Assembly: GCA_963920635.1 (NCBI GenBank) | Contig: OY987308.1 | Location: 19,497,096 to 19,561,095, forward strand | Source: Pseudeuparius sepicola | Taxonomy: Eukaryota; Arthropoda; Insecta; Coleoptera; Anthribidae | Length of the DNA stretch: 64,000 bases | Direction of reading: 5' to 3' | Shown: one piece after another, positions 24,223 through 38,100 of the stretch | How the letters are laid out: every line of letters begins with the position of its first letter | How positions within the stretch are numbered: position 1 is the first letter of the stretch | The notes under the pieces: generated by a model | The model's database searches: none | Told to the model about the DNA's origin: nothing | The model's input: the letters and a program-made list of their open reading frames with translations, nothing else | Made by a program: the position numbers and the translations under genes

Positions 24223-25815
24223 GGTAATTATTGAATATAGTGTATGCACCGCCCGATTTTCTTGAAATTTTGGCTACCCCCCTATTTTCGAGGTCCCTGA
24301 ACACGAATCTGACCTCAGCTTCTTGAGGCCGGACGTAGTTTCCGAGAAAATGAATTTTCAAATTTCCTTTTGACACCACACTTTTCGCGGCGCTATTTGT
24401 GGCTCTTATCGGGATGAATTTTTACTGTGCGCAGCTCAAACTAATCACCACACTATTTTGCACCTTCTGCAACATCGAAACTTCGCGAAAACCCGCGGGA
24501 AAACAGAAATTTTCCAAGATTTATACAATGTTTTGGGACATACTCATTTTCCCTCGACATTCGGCTGCGATTGCGCGGGAGAGACGGAGAGCGACAGCTG
24601 GCGCTGCTATACGGAGCCAACGATGTTGCGAGGTTAGAAGTTATGAAAAAGTAAAAAAATTAAATTATGGAATATAGTGTATGCACCGCCCGATTTTCTT
24701 GAAATTTCGGCTACCCCCCTATTTTCGAAGTCCCTGAACACGAATCTGACCTTAGTTTTTGATGCTCGGGCGTAGTTACGAGAAAATGAATTTTCAAATT
24801 TCCTTTGACACCTCACTTTTCAAGGCGATATTTGGTTATAATCGAGATGAATTTAGCTCAGCGCCGATCGTCGGGCGAAAACAGCGGCCGGGCCGGGCGT
24901 AAACACGGCATAAATCTTTCAAAATTTCGGTTTTTCCGCGGCTTTGCGCGAACTTTCGATGCTGCAGAAGGTGCAAAGTAAAGTGGTGATCAGTTTGAGA
25001 TGCGTACACTAAAAATTTATCCGGATTATAACCACAAATATCGCCGTGAAAAGTGGGGTGTCAAAAGGAAATTTGAAAATGTATTTTCTCGGAAACTATG
25101 TCCGACCTCAAAACACTGAGGTCAGATTCGTGTTCAGGGACCTCGAAAATAGGGGGGTAGCCAAAAGGTTGGGCCCACACCTTCTCGTGGTCTTTGCCGA
25201 ACAATAACATTTTCTCTTTGGAAGTGGATAGAGATTCGCAAACAGATTTAAGAGCATTTACCCATATTATGCTAGATTGTGGACTTCTATCAACACCAAT
25301 TTAAATAATGTTATTGACAAAGCTGGGCCCTAATAAATTTAATGTTTAATTTTTAACATTTTTATTCACTCCTGTGGATTATGAGAGCAAGCGCTCCAGT
25401 TTTCTGCTCTTAATATCGATGGCACTTTAAGTCAACGCCCCTCCCACTAGTCCCACTCAAACGTCAAGCGTCAAGCAAAATACCGGACAGAGCAACCGCG
25501 TGAAAAACATTGTATAAATCTTGGAAAATTTCTGTTTTCCCGCGGCTTTTCACGAAGTTTCGATGTTGCAGAAGGTGCAAAATAGTGTGGTGATTAGTTT
25601 GAGCTGCGCACAGTAAAAATTCATCCCGATAAGAGCCACAAATAGCGCCGCGAAAAGTGGGGTGTCAAAAGGAAATTTGAAAATTCATTTTCTCGGAAAC
25701 TACATCCGGCCTCAAGAAGATGAGGTCAGATTCGTGTTCAGGGACCTCGAAAATAGGGGGGTAGCCAAAATTTCAAGAAAATCGGGCGGTGCATACACTA
25801 TATTCAATAATTACC
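24223..25815. repeat. 1.6-kb foldback element with nested inverted arms
   Basis: Outer arms 24223-24534 and 25504-25815 are each 312 bp and nearly identical as reverse complements, beginning GGTAATTATTGAATATAGTG. A second, more diverged pair lies inside (about 24660-24860 and 24905-25170). All four share a block that translates as VRFVFRDLENRGVAKISRK, but the frame has no start or ending in common, so I treat it as noncoding. No transposase is visible. A duplication at the ends could not be settled. Confidence 0.85.
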
Positions 25816-27820
25816 AAAAGAAACATCAAATATTATATCCTTCCATGTCGCAGTTTCATATAAGTATATCAAACTCCATATCTTGATATAGTATATTTAA
25901 CTTTGGTGCACTCAAAAATCTTGCGATGTTTCCTTTTCCATCAGGTCACCAAACTTGTGATTTCAAAACGGTTTTTGCTATTTATACGCCATTGAATATA
26001 AGAAATACGTCCCCTATAGGCTCCATGCTAAACTAGTCTTTGGGCCATGCCAACAATGAACACCAACAAAGAACAAGGCAGTGTAGACCCAAGGCTAGCA
26101 CAGTTCCCATGGTGACGATGGCCCATATATTAGTTCGCATAGTCCCGTCGGGGTGTTGGCATCTTAAATTCACTCGCGTATAGGTACACTTTATATGTAT
26201 ATATGAAATTTGTGATGTTCCACACAAATTTTCGGCCATTTTTTGGGCATTATATGCCGAACAATACTTTAAAAAAGCTGAATATTCGGTGAGTTAATTC
26301 CATTCTTGGTAAATTATAAAATTTATTGAAAAATAAATAGCAAGATCAACATTTTCAACTAATTATCCAACTTGAATGTCAGGTGCACCCACAGACAGCC
26401 GTAAAACCATTATTTGGTCCAAAGAATGGCCGAAAATTTAGCCAATTACTTGGTCCGCTGAATATTTTATGCATCTCATCTCTTGTCGAAGGGTAATTTT
26501 TTTATATTGATGTGTGGGTTTAGTCGTTGAGTGAAGGTTAATAGGAGGCGCTACCTTCCATTATAATAGCGAGTCCATAATCTCAATGCCGATAGATCCC
26601 GGTCAATTGTTTTAGGGCTAAGTGAAGCGGTTTCTCATTGATTAAGTCGTCCTAAAGCAATTGGCCGGGATGTAGAAATTTGGCTCGAAATCTCCGCATT
26701 AGATGCGCCTCTTGTTCATTTAGTGTTCAGTTATCGTCATAGATTAACCGAATATTTGGCTGAATATTAAGACTGAACATTTGGTATTCGTCCAATGTCA
26801 TATTTCACTATTTGGTACAGCCCTACGAGTATATCAAATGTTTTTCTCATTTTTGTTACAGAAGCTACGAGGGCGTTGGCAGAGAAATTTGAGTACCATT
26901 AATGTACGGGGGAGCATTAAAAGGTTCAGGTCATTTGAATAAATAAATAAATAAATAAATGGTGTTGGAATTTGGGTCTTTTATGTTTTTTTATTTTAAC
27001 TGTTTTTTTTTTAATTGCAAACAAATTTTTATTCCTTACTAAAAACATTGTTACAATTTTCCCGTAGTTTATTTTTAGTGTTGCTATTTTTTTTCCTTAT
27101 CATTTTTATTTTTATAGTAGTAGCACAGAAATATCATGATTTTCTGTGGTAGTAGTCTTATTTCTGTAGTTTGCCCTGGTTTTGTAATTATTCGATACTT
27201 TTTATAAAAAAATGTGCAAATTTAGGGGTACTGCAAAAATAAATAAATAAGCAGGCCTCTATCTTGAGCAATTTTTTATGAAAACAATTGTATAGTTTCA
27301 AAAGGGCGTAGAACAAATATCTAGGAAACTAAGAAAAAATGGCAATATTTTAGTTACCTACATATTTATAGCAAAAGGTTTTCCTGCTTTTTCCCTTTGT
27401 CCCAAAATATTCCCCACAAAAAGAAAATAAAAAGCCTAAAAACGAAAGGAAAAGTCAATTGGCAGTTTGGCGCCATCTATCGGTGAACTAATCAATGAAA
27501 AAGTTAATTGGCGTTGATTATTCATTCAACAGATGGCGCCACAGTCAATTAATAGGCCACAGAAATCTATAGTAACTCAACAATATGGCGGCGGGGCCAT
27601 CTTATAGCTCACTTTTTGCCCTACAGAGGACGCAACAGGAAAATATCGATTTTTTTGCTGTCAAAAATTACAGGAACCTTTAACTAGCAAAGTAGATGCA
27701 TGGACTTTGAAAATAATTTAGTAGTGCATGGTAGATGTCTCTTTTCGAATACATTGGCGCCAATTCAAAAAAAAATTCTTGTGCCTTGTCCCTACAGTGT
27801 GGCGGGGCGACTGTGAAGTG
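25816..27820. other. Unassigned intergenic DNA
   Basis: AT-rich with no coding signal. A short AAAT microsatellite lies at about 26938-26960. Two inverted GGCGCCATCT words lie near 27470 and 27531 and are listed separately. Nothing else can be supported. Confidence 0.5.
27469..27540. promoter_or_regulatory. Inverted pair of AGATGGCGCC sites (CTCF-like)
   Basis: GGCGCCATCT at 27469-27478 and AGATGGCGCC at 27531-27540 face each other 52 bp apart, just upstream of a GC-rich island. The word resembles the core of the insect CTCF site. Binding is inference. Confidence 0.4.
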
Positions 27821-28610
27821 TAGTGTAGTGCAATGGAAATCATCGGTGGACGTCGAGGGACCTCCTGGAACCCCGTCAGCCGGCCAGGGTGTCTTGGGGG
27901 TTTTCACGAAATTTTTAAGGGTGTAATTTTCCCGGGGCCGGGGAATGCGGGGGAGCCCGGCACTAGCGTCACGTTGGATTTTCCCAAAAGGATTTTCTTC
28001 CGTTGCGCCCGCGCCGTTGCGGTTCTTTCGCATTTCCCGGCTACGGGCAATTTATGATTTTCTCTCGAAACGTATTAGTATATAAACATTTTCCTAAAGT
28101 AACTAATCGACCGATGGGTGGGTTGTGTTTCGCCTGGCGGCCGTTTTGGGTGAGTAAAGATGGTAACCATACCGGACTGATCCGGGCGAGGGTTGCCGCA
28201 CAAGCAAGTTCTAGGTGCGGAAGAGGGGGTTCGACGGGCCTCGGCCCTGGAGCTTCAGCCCCTTGTGGGCCCCGGCTCCGTGGGTTGCGATCCCGCCGAC
28301 CCCCGAAGACGTACGGGGGCCGCAGGCGAATCGGGCGAACATTTTTTTTCCTCTATCTTTCTTGCCCGCGGACGGGGACGAGTAAGCACTCAGGATGGAG
28401 CCGGAGGACCACAAGCCGGAGGGTAGGTCCATCGGGAATGTTACTCCGGGGGCTCTATGGTGATTTTTTTCTTCGATTGCTGCAGGTGCCGATTCTGAGG
28501 CGTTTCCTGCCGCGCCCGGCCACGGTGCGGCGGCGGCGCCCCCTCGGGGCGGTACAAGGGGGCCACAATAATTTCTTCAACGTTAGTTCTCGATTTCTAC
28601 TGGTGCAGTG
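27820..28610 (+). other. GC-rich island with a weak candidate first coding exon pair
   Basis: The base composition jumps from AT-rich to CpG-rich. On the plus strand an ATG in good context (28395) starts MEPEDHKPE, followed by a GTAGG donor at 28423. An acceptor TGCAG at 28485 opens ADSEAFPAAPGHGAAAAPP, which could end at a GTACAAG donor at 28552. This might be the start of a gene with long introns, but no later exon was found on the plus strand before 35 kb. It could equally be a promoter island with noncoding transcripts. I do not recognise the sequence. Confidence 0.25.
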
Positions 28611-29989
28611 AAAGTCTGATGCTTCTTTTAGAATTTAAATTAATTTTCATTGTTTTTCCAGTTTCTTTAACAAACAAACACATCGTTTCTGCTTCCTCTA
28701 CGATATTCAAAATAATTGTTTTTAAACTTTAAAATTTTAAAGTAATAAATTCTTTTTAAAAAAAGGCAGGACAAGAGGTGCCTCTTGTAGGTCTCTTTTT
28801 ACATAAATAAGGGTGCAAGAGATACAAAGAATATTTTTTCTATAATCGTTAATGAAAATTAATGTCACATCTGAATGAAAGTTTGGCTTGGTTGCGCCTC
28901 GTCAAAATATAATTTCCATTTTCTTGCACAACCAATAATGCATACAATATTTGTTTTACCGCCCTTTACTGTTCAGGCCAATGGCACAACAGACACGGTT
29001 GTAAAAAAATATTGTTCGAATCCCTTTGGTGTTTTAGATAATATGGATTGATTTGGCTTCGCCATTTCAAGATACTTTTCATTTTCTGGCACCAAAGTAT
29101 GATTCTGCAATACAAATAATGGTGATAGTAGCTTTCACTTAGCCAAGTAGAAAAATGTACGTGAAAAACTGTACTGCAATAAATATTTGGTGTGCACCCA
29201 TAGCAATGGTTTATATTTTACAAAGTTTACATTTTTCAATCGAATTTAAAACGTTATTTATTAATACAGTTGAAGAAATACTCCTGGGATTAAAAATTAC
29301 AGTCCTTCCGGCACAAAAAGTAGAAAAAAGTAAAATTATGCAATTTTTTCAATGGAAACTGTCAGGAGCGTTGAAATTTATGTTTTTATTGACACACTAA
29401 TAATTGTTCTGATTAAAATAGTGTAAAAATAATGGAGAGATTTTATTTTTCTCTGTTTTATTAGTAATGTTTTTGTATTCCTAATATAAATAAAATTGAA
29501 GTTAAAAAAATTATTGTTAATTGTTTCACATGGTTTGACATAAGCACATTTCAAATTCGGGAATATTCCTGGGAATTTTGTTATTTTTGATAAATATCTG
29601 GTTCGTTCCGAAGAGTTTTGGGATTTTTGATGTATACCTTGTAAATATTCCTATTTTTAAACAAAACTCCCATCGGGCCAACTCTATTGATTTATACTAT
29701 TTCTTCAAGTAAATTACAAGTCTTTCTAGTTGCCACAAACGAACTAAATTAACTTTAAAGTTTTGGCGCTGGCTACACTTTTATTAGATCCAATTTCGAG
29801 ATACCTTGAATAATTTTGCAATGGAATTGTAAGAACCAGAATTTAAAACCTTTAAAATTAGATTTTTAAAGGAGCCTACTTGTTTTCATTGTTACACATA
29901 GTTTTACACTCCCTCAAAATCCAGCAAGCGACAGTCCCATAACGCTTTAACATTAAAATCCAAACAATCAAAAATGTAAACCGGTGGAG
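28611..29989. other. Unassigned intergenic DNA
   Basis: AT-rich. Open frames such as 29155-29400 have no recognisable family and no splice context. No repeats obvious by eye. Confidence 0.4.
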
Positions 29990-30360
29990 CGCACTCCAAT
30001 CTCTCCCCCCGTTACCGTCGCCCCCTTTTGCCTCCCCCCGAGCAGCGAGCCGCGGCCCCGTCGCGCCGGGGCCTGTCGTCGGGGCGGCGGCGGGCGAAAC
30101 GCCGACTTTGAGTCGCGGCGCTCGTCCAGCCGGTGAGTGAGTTTTCGATTCCCCGCGATAGGTGGCGCCAGCGACCGCCGTCAAATTTGACAGTTCCACA
30201 CGCTCCAGATGGAAGTAGGCGGGGGCGGGGCGGGGCCCCGGCAAGATCTCGCGGAGGAGTCTCACCCCGTCTCCCGTTCTGGCGTAGGCCTGCGTCCGCT
30301 CTGGAAGTTCCTCCGGGAACCGGCGGATATCGTCCCCATAACATAATCATTGCACTATAC
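29990..30360. promoter_or_regulatory. CpG-rich island with a CTCF-like site
   Basis: A sharply bounded GC-rich block with frames open on several strands because stop codons are rare. AGGTGGCGCCAGCG at 30160-30173 is a strong match to the CTCF consensus as I know it. On the minus strand ATGGGGACGATATCC (near 30335) begins a short frame ending near a GGGTGAGA donor, a possible first exon. No family recognised. Confidence 0.35.
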
Positions 30361-32430
30361 GATGTGTTATGGGCGCAATATCTGTCGGTTCTTTTCTGTT
30401 AGCATTCAAATCAATTCCAGTGCTATCAAAGGACAATAAAAGTATTAGTATCAAAGTTTTTCTATAATATTTTCCTTGAAATGTCAGTAAAAACCTTTTT
30501 CTATATAAAAATATATAAGAGTCGGAGGAGCTATCAGATCGGCCATAGGCATTTCTTAAAAGAAAGAAAATTATAGATTTGTCGCAGATACAGATATAGG
30601 GTGTTAGGACTAGCTGCAGGTTAATATTCTCAAATTTCAAATTTTAGCAACGATAATTCAAAATTAAAACTTTTCTAATAAAAGTTGTCAGGGTCCATTA
30701 AATTACAGATTAAATAGCTTCGCAAAAGAAGTCTCTTTAATGACATGTGTGAGAAATAAGCGAGTCTCCATTTCACTTCACAGAAAATTGTCTGTAAATT
30801 AAAAATAAATATGGTCGTAATATAATCTATTTGCAAAGTAAATTAATAATTTAAAATCAAATAAAATGTACAATATTTATCATTTGGAAGATATTTTAAC
30901 CAAAAACGAGTCTCCTTTTGACACATTTCGCTAAGGTGTTTCTTCTGTATTACTCATAGTTATTAGTCTGTGATTAAATGAACAAAAAAGCAAAGTAAAC
31001 ATTGCTAGTATTTTTTTAGTTTACAAAAATTAAATAATAATAATTCCCTAAATCTATTAGCTAACTACCAATGGTTGCTTTGTATAATTTTTAGGGTTTT
31101 TAATTTTTTTAAGCAAATCTTTAGGTCTAATACGAAAACCATCTTATTTCCAATTACAACAAAAATACTTGTAATGTAATTTCCATTGTCGACCGTTGTA
31201 ACACAGGGATATATCGTTCGTGATATCCACTTATTTAATTACAGAATTAATTTAAAGTTCTTTTGCATAACCATGAGGTTTTCGTATTACCAACAATGTT
31301 GAATTTAGGGAATAATCGTTTCCAGCTTTGTTTTGTCTATTTCCTTTTTCTTCATGATACCTAATAATAATAATTTTTTAACCACAAGTTGAGGCGACAG
31401 TATCGTTATTTTTCACAAGTTCGACATTGAGTAGATGCAATATTTCCTAAGGAATTATTTCTGAAAAATACAGGGTTGGTGCAAAAACAAAATCCAACAA
31501 TTGACATTAGATTGTTGGTGATTGCTATTTTGACAACTCCTGCAATTTTTGGAAGAAACCATTTGAGAAATTTCATTTTCCTTTAACCTGACGACATCGC
31601 TCAACTTGTAAAGCTGGAGACGACTGGCGCCATCTGTGTGGAACAACAAAAATGTAGATTTAAAATTGTTTGCCATGTTTTTGTTTTAGCTCTGTTCCTT
31701 TTCTCGAATGAAAACTACAAACAATTTAAAAAACTTTCTACAATAGTTTTGGTTTACTAGAGACTTTCTCAGTGATATAAAATATATTGTATTTATTGTA
31801 TAATTTTAAAACCGTCGGTTTAAATTTTCATTTTAAAATTACAATATTGTATAATAATTAATTAGAAATTCTACTGCTAGTATCACAAGATGCTAATTAA
31901 TATTGTTTAAGAAATTTGAGTGTGAAAATGAATTAAATTCAGAAGTATTAGTTGTGGAAGAATGTAGTAAAGTTTTTGTGAGTGTTCGAAGACATATGAC
32001 TAAGGCCGCAAAAACTTATATGACATATGGAGCTATGGAGCTGTAAGAAATGATTTATTTTGAATACTTTCAAAAACTATTAATAAACCACACAAGTTAT
32101 ATCGACTTAATCACATATTCTTTCTATGCCCACGATTTAGTCATAGTCGAACCAACACTATTGCCATTTTATTTCCAGTTTCAAACTTGTTTTAGAAATA
32201 AATTTGAAGCCGTTTTCTCACATTCAATTAAAAATAAAACGAGAACTGCAGCAGAAACAGAAACGTCGCAATACGTAGCATGTTGCATGACGCATGTCGG
32301 TGAAATTGAGCAAAAACCTTTTCTCAATCTACCTCTTTAATACACACGGCAGCAGAGAAAATGCATTATTTTCGAATTTTAATTATAGGGTGTTATTAAG
32401 TGGCTTTATGTTTAAACATACCTTTTTGCA
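30361..32430. other. Unassigned AT-rich intergenic DNA
   Basis: No gene detected. ACTGGCGCCATCTG at 31623-31636 is another CTCF-like word. ACAGGGTTGGTGCAAAAACA near 31471 resembles a mariner end, but no partner end was found. Confidence 0.4.
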
Positions 32431-33300
32431 AGATTGAAAAGGCTAGGGATCTTCCTAAAAAACTGTCGTTTGTTCTCTACCAACGTTTCACCGCCTAAAC
32501 AACACATTCGTAATTCTGGGAGTCCGGACTCTCAGAAATCCGAATCTGTCGTCAGTTTGCGGTGCAAACTTGCTGGAGGATCGACGGCGTTTTCTCGGAG
32601 AGCGCCCGCTTTTGCTCAGTTCCGCCGCATGCCTGCGGTGCTTGGGGTACCTGAGTTCCGGAGTTCCAGAGATTCGACGTGGGAGTAACGCGGCCCGATC
32701 TCGCCGACTTCCCCCCTGAAATCGCCCCGCTTCCGGTCTCGTAGTCTATCAAGGTACATGCCCGTAGCTTTGTTCTTTCTTCCTGTGAAAGAATTTCCGA
32801 CTGCCGTTAGGTTCGCGACACCCCCTAGACTGAGAAGGTTAGGTCGAAACTCCACCTCTGGTCTTATACCATCTACTGTTAGGTTGATGACGTTATTTTG
32901 CAAATATTTGCACAGTCGTTGTTAGGACTGGTGCGCCTGGCGTCTTCTGAAAACGATCCACCGGATCTGTTGTAGAAAAAATATTATTTCTACAACCGTT
33001 ATTGTCTTCGGACTCCCGAATGGTTTGGCCGGTTCCGCCCCGGTCTTCTCGTATTTGGTGAAAACATCTGCCGATTGTTTACGGAGGTTGTGCGGGAGCG
33101 ATTTCTCGGGGGATTTTTGGCGAGACGCACCGCGTCACAAATCAGAGGTGTCATCAGGTTGCGGGTGTTGGTGACATCTGCTCTCGGATGGCACCTGGGG
33201 TGCATATTGAACGCATTATTAAAAGGGACGAATAAACTGGGGAAAGTGGGTCATTATCTGGCATCAGGAGTGAAAATTTGTTTGTATCAGGTCTGACAGT
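32430..33300. pseudogene. GC-rich coding-like block, frames broken, family unknown
   Basis: Minus-strand frames give fragments such as MYLDRLRDRKRGDF and SPEKSLPHNLRKQSADVFTK with frameshifts and stops between them, in a region otherwise AT-rich. It looks like a decayed retroelement or captured gene. I cannot assign it, and the plus strand also has short open frames. Confidence 0.3.
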
Positions 33301-35124
33301 ATGTTAATATTGTGGGCATAACTTCTTTCTGATATATACTTAAATAACAGTTTGTTAAAATTCTTTGTGGTCTCTTGAGATACAAAAGTACAGATTCATA
33401 CACTTGTTACACACAAATAAATGTATAAAGGCTACAGCTGAGTTAAAACATGTATTTCTGGTTGTCAGAAAAAAAAATAGCCATTTAATTTTTACTTTAT
33501 ACTGTAATAAGACTGATAACTGCCAACAAATAAATTCTTACTTTGGATGTTAGATGAACCCACTTAAAATAAAAGGCTAAATGAAAGTTGTTGCATTTAA
33601 ATCAAACATTTAAAATATATAATGAATAATAATTTAAATTAGACGATTTGTTTTTTAAACCTGGGAAATACACAAATGAAATAGTTTAAAAACGAAAAGT
33701 CTTCAGTGGGGGAGCAGCCACCGACACCTTTCGTTTTTGACTAGTCCTCACAACTATATACTTTATAATATAAGATTGCTCCTTAATCCTTAACTAGCTA
33801 TCATATATTTTTTAACATTTATTTGGGAGTTATTAAATATTTTATATGAGAAAAAATAAATTATAAAAACGTCAAAACAAAAAAGTTAGAACACCCAGAT
33901 AGGTGCCCCTTTTTTCTCAGATACCCCCCCTTCCTACGAACTAAGATAAATATAATTTATGTGAATCAATCTAATACATTTTTCTGGAACATTTATTTGG
34001 GAGACATTATTTTGTATCAAAATTTCTGTAATGAACAACTAATCCCTCTTGATTTCTGAAATATCTTAAAAATTTAACAAAAGTAAAGAAAGTCAGTCGA
34101 TTTTTTAAAAATTTCAAAAGGGGGTACTGGGCAGGCTGTGTGGGGCGTAGGGAGGCCTGTTGTAGTCTTCCAAATGGATGGTTCCCATTTCATAGGTACT
34201 TATAGGTCCACTACGTTAATGAATGTTTTTACAAAACGGAATAATTCACAAGGTAATTAATAGTTGTATATTATTTTATTTATTATTAGGTATAGCAATG
34301 TTATTATTTGTTTGTAGCCGAGAAACTATGTCTTATAGAAAGGGGGTCAAACAACCTTTTTATACCTGATGGATTATAGAGAAAGGAAAGAAATTACATA
34401 ACAAATTAAGATAGACCATAAGTTATCATTATAGGTTCATCTCTTAGCGTAAAAAAAGAGAGGAAAGAAACTGAGCATTGACGAAATAGAAACTAAATAT
34501 GTTTTAGACTACATTTCATAAAAAAATATTCTGCTAGAAAATAATTTTAAAAAATGCTTGATCTTGCACTATTTTTTACACTTATTAGAAGAAGCCCCAA
34601 TTTTCTGTAAAAAAAAGGTCAAAAAACCCCAGAACGAGATTAGACATGTTTCTGCATTAAGGCTGGAAATAAAATGTCATCAAAAGTATGTTCGGTTGCC
34701 GGTAGGTACATTAGCAGCTATGACTTTTAAAATAGTGTCATTATTATCTATGCATATTTTAGAAATACCCTTTCAAACAAATAATCCTTTCAAATCCACT
34801 AAAAATAGCTTTTCCAGCTAGTTGTAAATAACATTCTGTCCAAACCAAGGTTAGTTTATAGGACCAAACATACTTTTGATGATGTTTTATTTCCAACCTT
34901 AAAAAAAATGTTTATACCATATATATTTGGGCACAAACTTCCTTATTTTTCATCAGATGTCAAAAGTGGATTTTCCATCGTATTGCTAACTGAAATAAAG
35001 GGCTAACATATCGACATTAAAAAAAAACAGCACAATCGGTCTTTTAATGTTTGTATTTTCCTTCGAATTAAAAAATATATTTTTTGAACAGTTATTTTAC
35101 AGATCACATACAAATTGACACAGT
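33301..35124. other. Unassigned AT-rich DNA downstream of the KASH-type gene
   Basis: No coding signal beyond short unsupported frames. It presumably includes the 3' untranslated region of the minus-strand gene that ends at 35125. Confidence 0.4.
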
Positions 35125-38100
35125 TTAAAATGGGGGGATTCCGAGACGCTTCGTCACAATGAAGGGGTCCAACGGGCAAACCTTATTATTCAAATTCGTC
35201 ATCTTACAATGCACGTGGACGAATATTATCGCGGCGACTAAAGATAGCAACAATAAAAATAAAGTGGTAGTGAACGATGGTATAGGTAGACATGAACATC
35301 GACTCCTAAAAATAAATTTGTCTAAGTGACATAAATGTACAGATTTATAATTAGAACCATAGATGAAAGGAAACAGTCAGAAGCATTGTTAAAACCAACG
35401 ATATATATAGGAATAGATGACTCACGCTAATAAAAATAACACGGTTTTATTTTGCTTCAACGTTAGCGTGTCGGGGGAATGCACAATAAATAGTTTTTTG
35501 ATAGACTTGTATATCATATATTATATGCTTTGAATTACTTAACAAAATAACCTAAATAATATAAAAAAACTGGAAACCTATTCCTATATATCGTTGGTTG
35601 AAACCGTCGGCGAAAAATCCTGGCATGCCTAATTGCAAACTTTAATTATTTGGAAGGAAAGTTGAGGTATAGGTAATTAACTTAGTTATTAAGTTTTATA
35701 TAAAACTGTATGCAAAATATTTTGGTGTGGCACGCAGAAATTTCAACGACGGTTCAACCAGGAGTTGGAATCAGGGAGTTAGCCAATATCATAGATTGCC
35801 ATGACAATGACAGATCGGAAATTATCAGGTTTGACAGTTCATAGTTACCGATTACTTAGTAAATTCGTAAAATTTTGCTTTTCGCATCGAAAATCGGTGA
35901 GAATGCACGATACAATTAAAAAAGTTAAATTGGTAATTTAATTTCAGTCTATGGATTGCAGACAAAAATAATAGCGTCTTAATTGTTCATTTCAAAAATT
36001 AAAGCATTTATTTGTTGTCTTAGAAAAAACAGTGTATGCAACCCGCATTTAATGAAAAATAATGAAGAAAATCACTATGGCACTTCATTATAATGTTTGT
36101 CCTTACCTTCTTTTTGAAGATTTAATTTTAGCAAGTTCGTCAGTTGTCGATTCATCTTTAGCGCTAGATTTCGAGCTGTTTCGTCTCTTCTTCAGGGCCA
36201 TTCCAAAATAGCTTACGCCTTTTTTTCTGAAATAATTTCCAACATTTTAAAGAAAATTAAATGCACCCTATTAATCATACTTTAAAGACTTGTTCTCAAG
36301 TTTGAGCGTTTCCATGTAACTTGCCACTAAATTCCAATACTTTGCCATTCGAGATTCGTAAGTTAAAACGCCGCATTGCCCCATAGTGTTGATCACTTCG
36401 ATCAGTTTCAGTCGCAACTCTTCTATCAGCACAAATACTGGTACTATCGGTTCTGATGTGCCTATACAAATATGGTCCCTAAAAAATAAACGTTCAGAAA
36501 TAATTATAAAAGTTCGGGGTTGTTATCGCAACCTCAGTCGGTTTGAGATGTCTCTAAGCAGAGACATGTATTTTTCGCACTCCTCCAAACACAGCAACCT
36601 CTGTTTTTCAAGTCTGTTACTTATTTGAACTGCGTCTAATGTTAAATTTGTAACTATGTTGTCGATCAGGTTTTCCGTTTTCTCTCCTCCTTGGTCACTA
36701 AAAGCAGTTTTATGAATTGTTTTTACCATAAAAATAATTGCAATATCAGAATAATGAACAAAATTTCAGGTTGCATTTGAAGTACTATGAACTTACCTGT
36801 GACTAGGGTCGTGTATCTCTACGATTTCCAACAGATCATCGGTCATTGTATTAAACGTGAAGTTAAACAATTGATCTTCAAGCCCCACGACGCTGCTGCC
36901 CTAAAATGAAAAATGAGATTGCCTTAAAATGAAAAATGAGATTGAGATTTTTTTGTCTCGTATTGTACCTTGGCCGTTCTCGGTTCGTGTTCTTCCGATA
37001 TTGCGCGACGGTCCCCTTTAAATTCGAACAAATTCTTAGGGCAACCCTCGGTAGTATCGGTTATCACCGTCGAAGGTGAATCTGGGCTCGCGGGGCGGCT
37101 CGACAGCAATTTTGGGGCCCTCAACGTGAATCTATTTAACGTTTTTCCTTCCCTACAAAACAATCAAAAAGTAAGAAAAGAAAACAATATATTCGTAGGT
37201 ATTTACCCTGCCATGGTTGAATTTACACCGTCCATTGGTTTCGATAATTTACAAGCCTACAAAATAGAATAATAAGTACCTTTTACACAAAATAGAGAAA
37301 AAAATGTTTCCAGTTGAAAAAAAGCTATCAAATGTCTACATGACAACAAGAGTTTGAAAAATACAATGTGTAAACAAAATGTATCTTGTGTACATTACAC
37401 AGGGTGTCCCAGAACAACCCGCCACTTCTCACCAAGAGAAACACAAAGTTCGTATGAGAAATCTCAGTTTCTCAAGAAGTAGTTCAAATGAACCATCAGG
37501 GGAAAATGTCAATTAACTATGAAAGAAGCATATCACCTCAGAATATACACCACTGTCAAATGAACATAATGAAAATCTTTCATCTTGTAAACATTACACA
37601 GGGTGTCCCAGAACAACCCGTGACTTTTCATCAAGAGAAACACAAAGTTTGTATGAGAGAAATGTCAATTGCTCCAGAAGTAGTTCAAATGAACCATCGG
37701 GGAAACGTGGATTAACTATGAAAGAAGCAGATCCCCTCAGAATATACCACTGTCAAAAAATAAACATAATGAAAATCTCCCATCTTGTGAACATTACACA
37801 GGGTGTCCCAGAACAACCCGCCACTTCTCACCAAGAGAAACACTAAATTTGTATGAGAGAAATGTTAATTTCTCCAGAAGTAGTTCAAATGAACCGTCGA
37901 GGAAACATGTGGATTAACTATGAAAGAAGCACATCGCCTCAGAATATATCACTGTCAAATGAACATAATGAACAAAATTTTTTTATGATAGAAAAAGGCT
38001 CACCATGTGTTCTAGTATAGCAGTCACAACTTTTACTTGTTTATTAAATAGTTCCAAATCTTCTTCTATATTTGCGGCGCAATATTGCGTTTTTCTAACT

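Noticed and set aside
24056..25886. Several open frames sharing a VRFVFRDLENRG-type peptide
   Set aside because: They are translations of the foldback repeat copies in both orientations, with no common start, stop or splice context.
29876..30402. Long open frames on both strands in the 30-kb GC-rich block
   Set aside because: High GC removes stop codons by chance; overlapping frames on both strands, low-complexity Gly/Arg/Pro content and no family match argue against coding.
31455..31676. Possible mariner element near an ACAGGGTTGGTGCAAAAACA sequence
   Set aside because: Only one end resembles a mariner tip; no matching end or transposase sequence was found.
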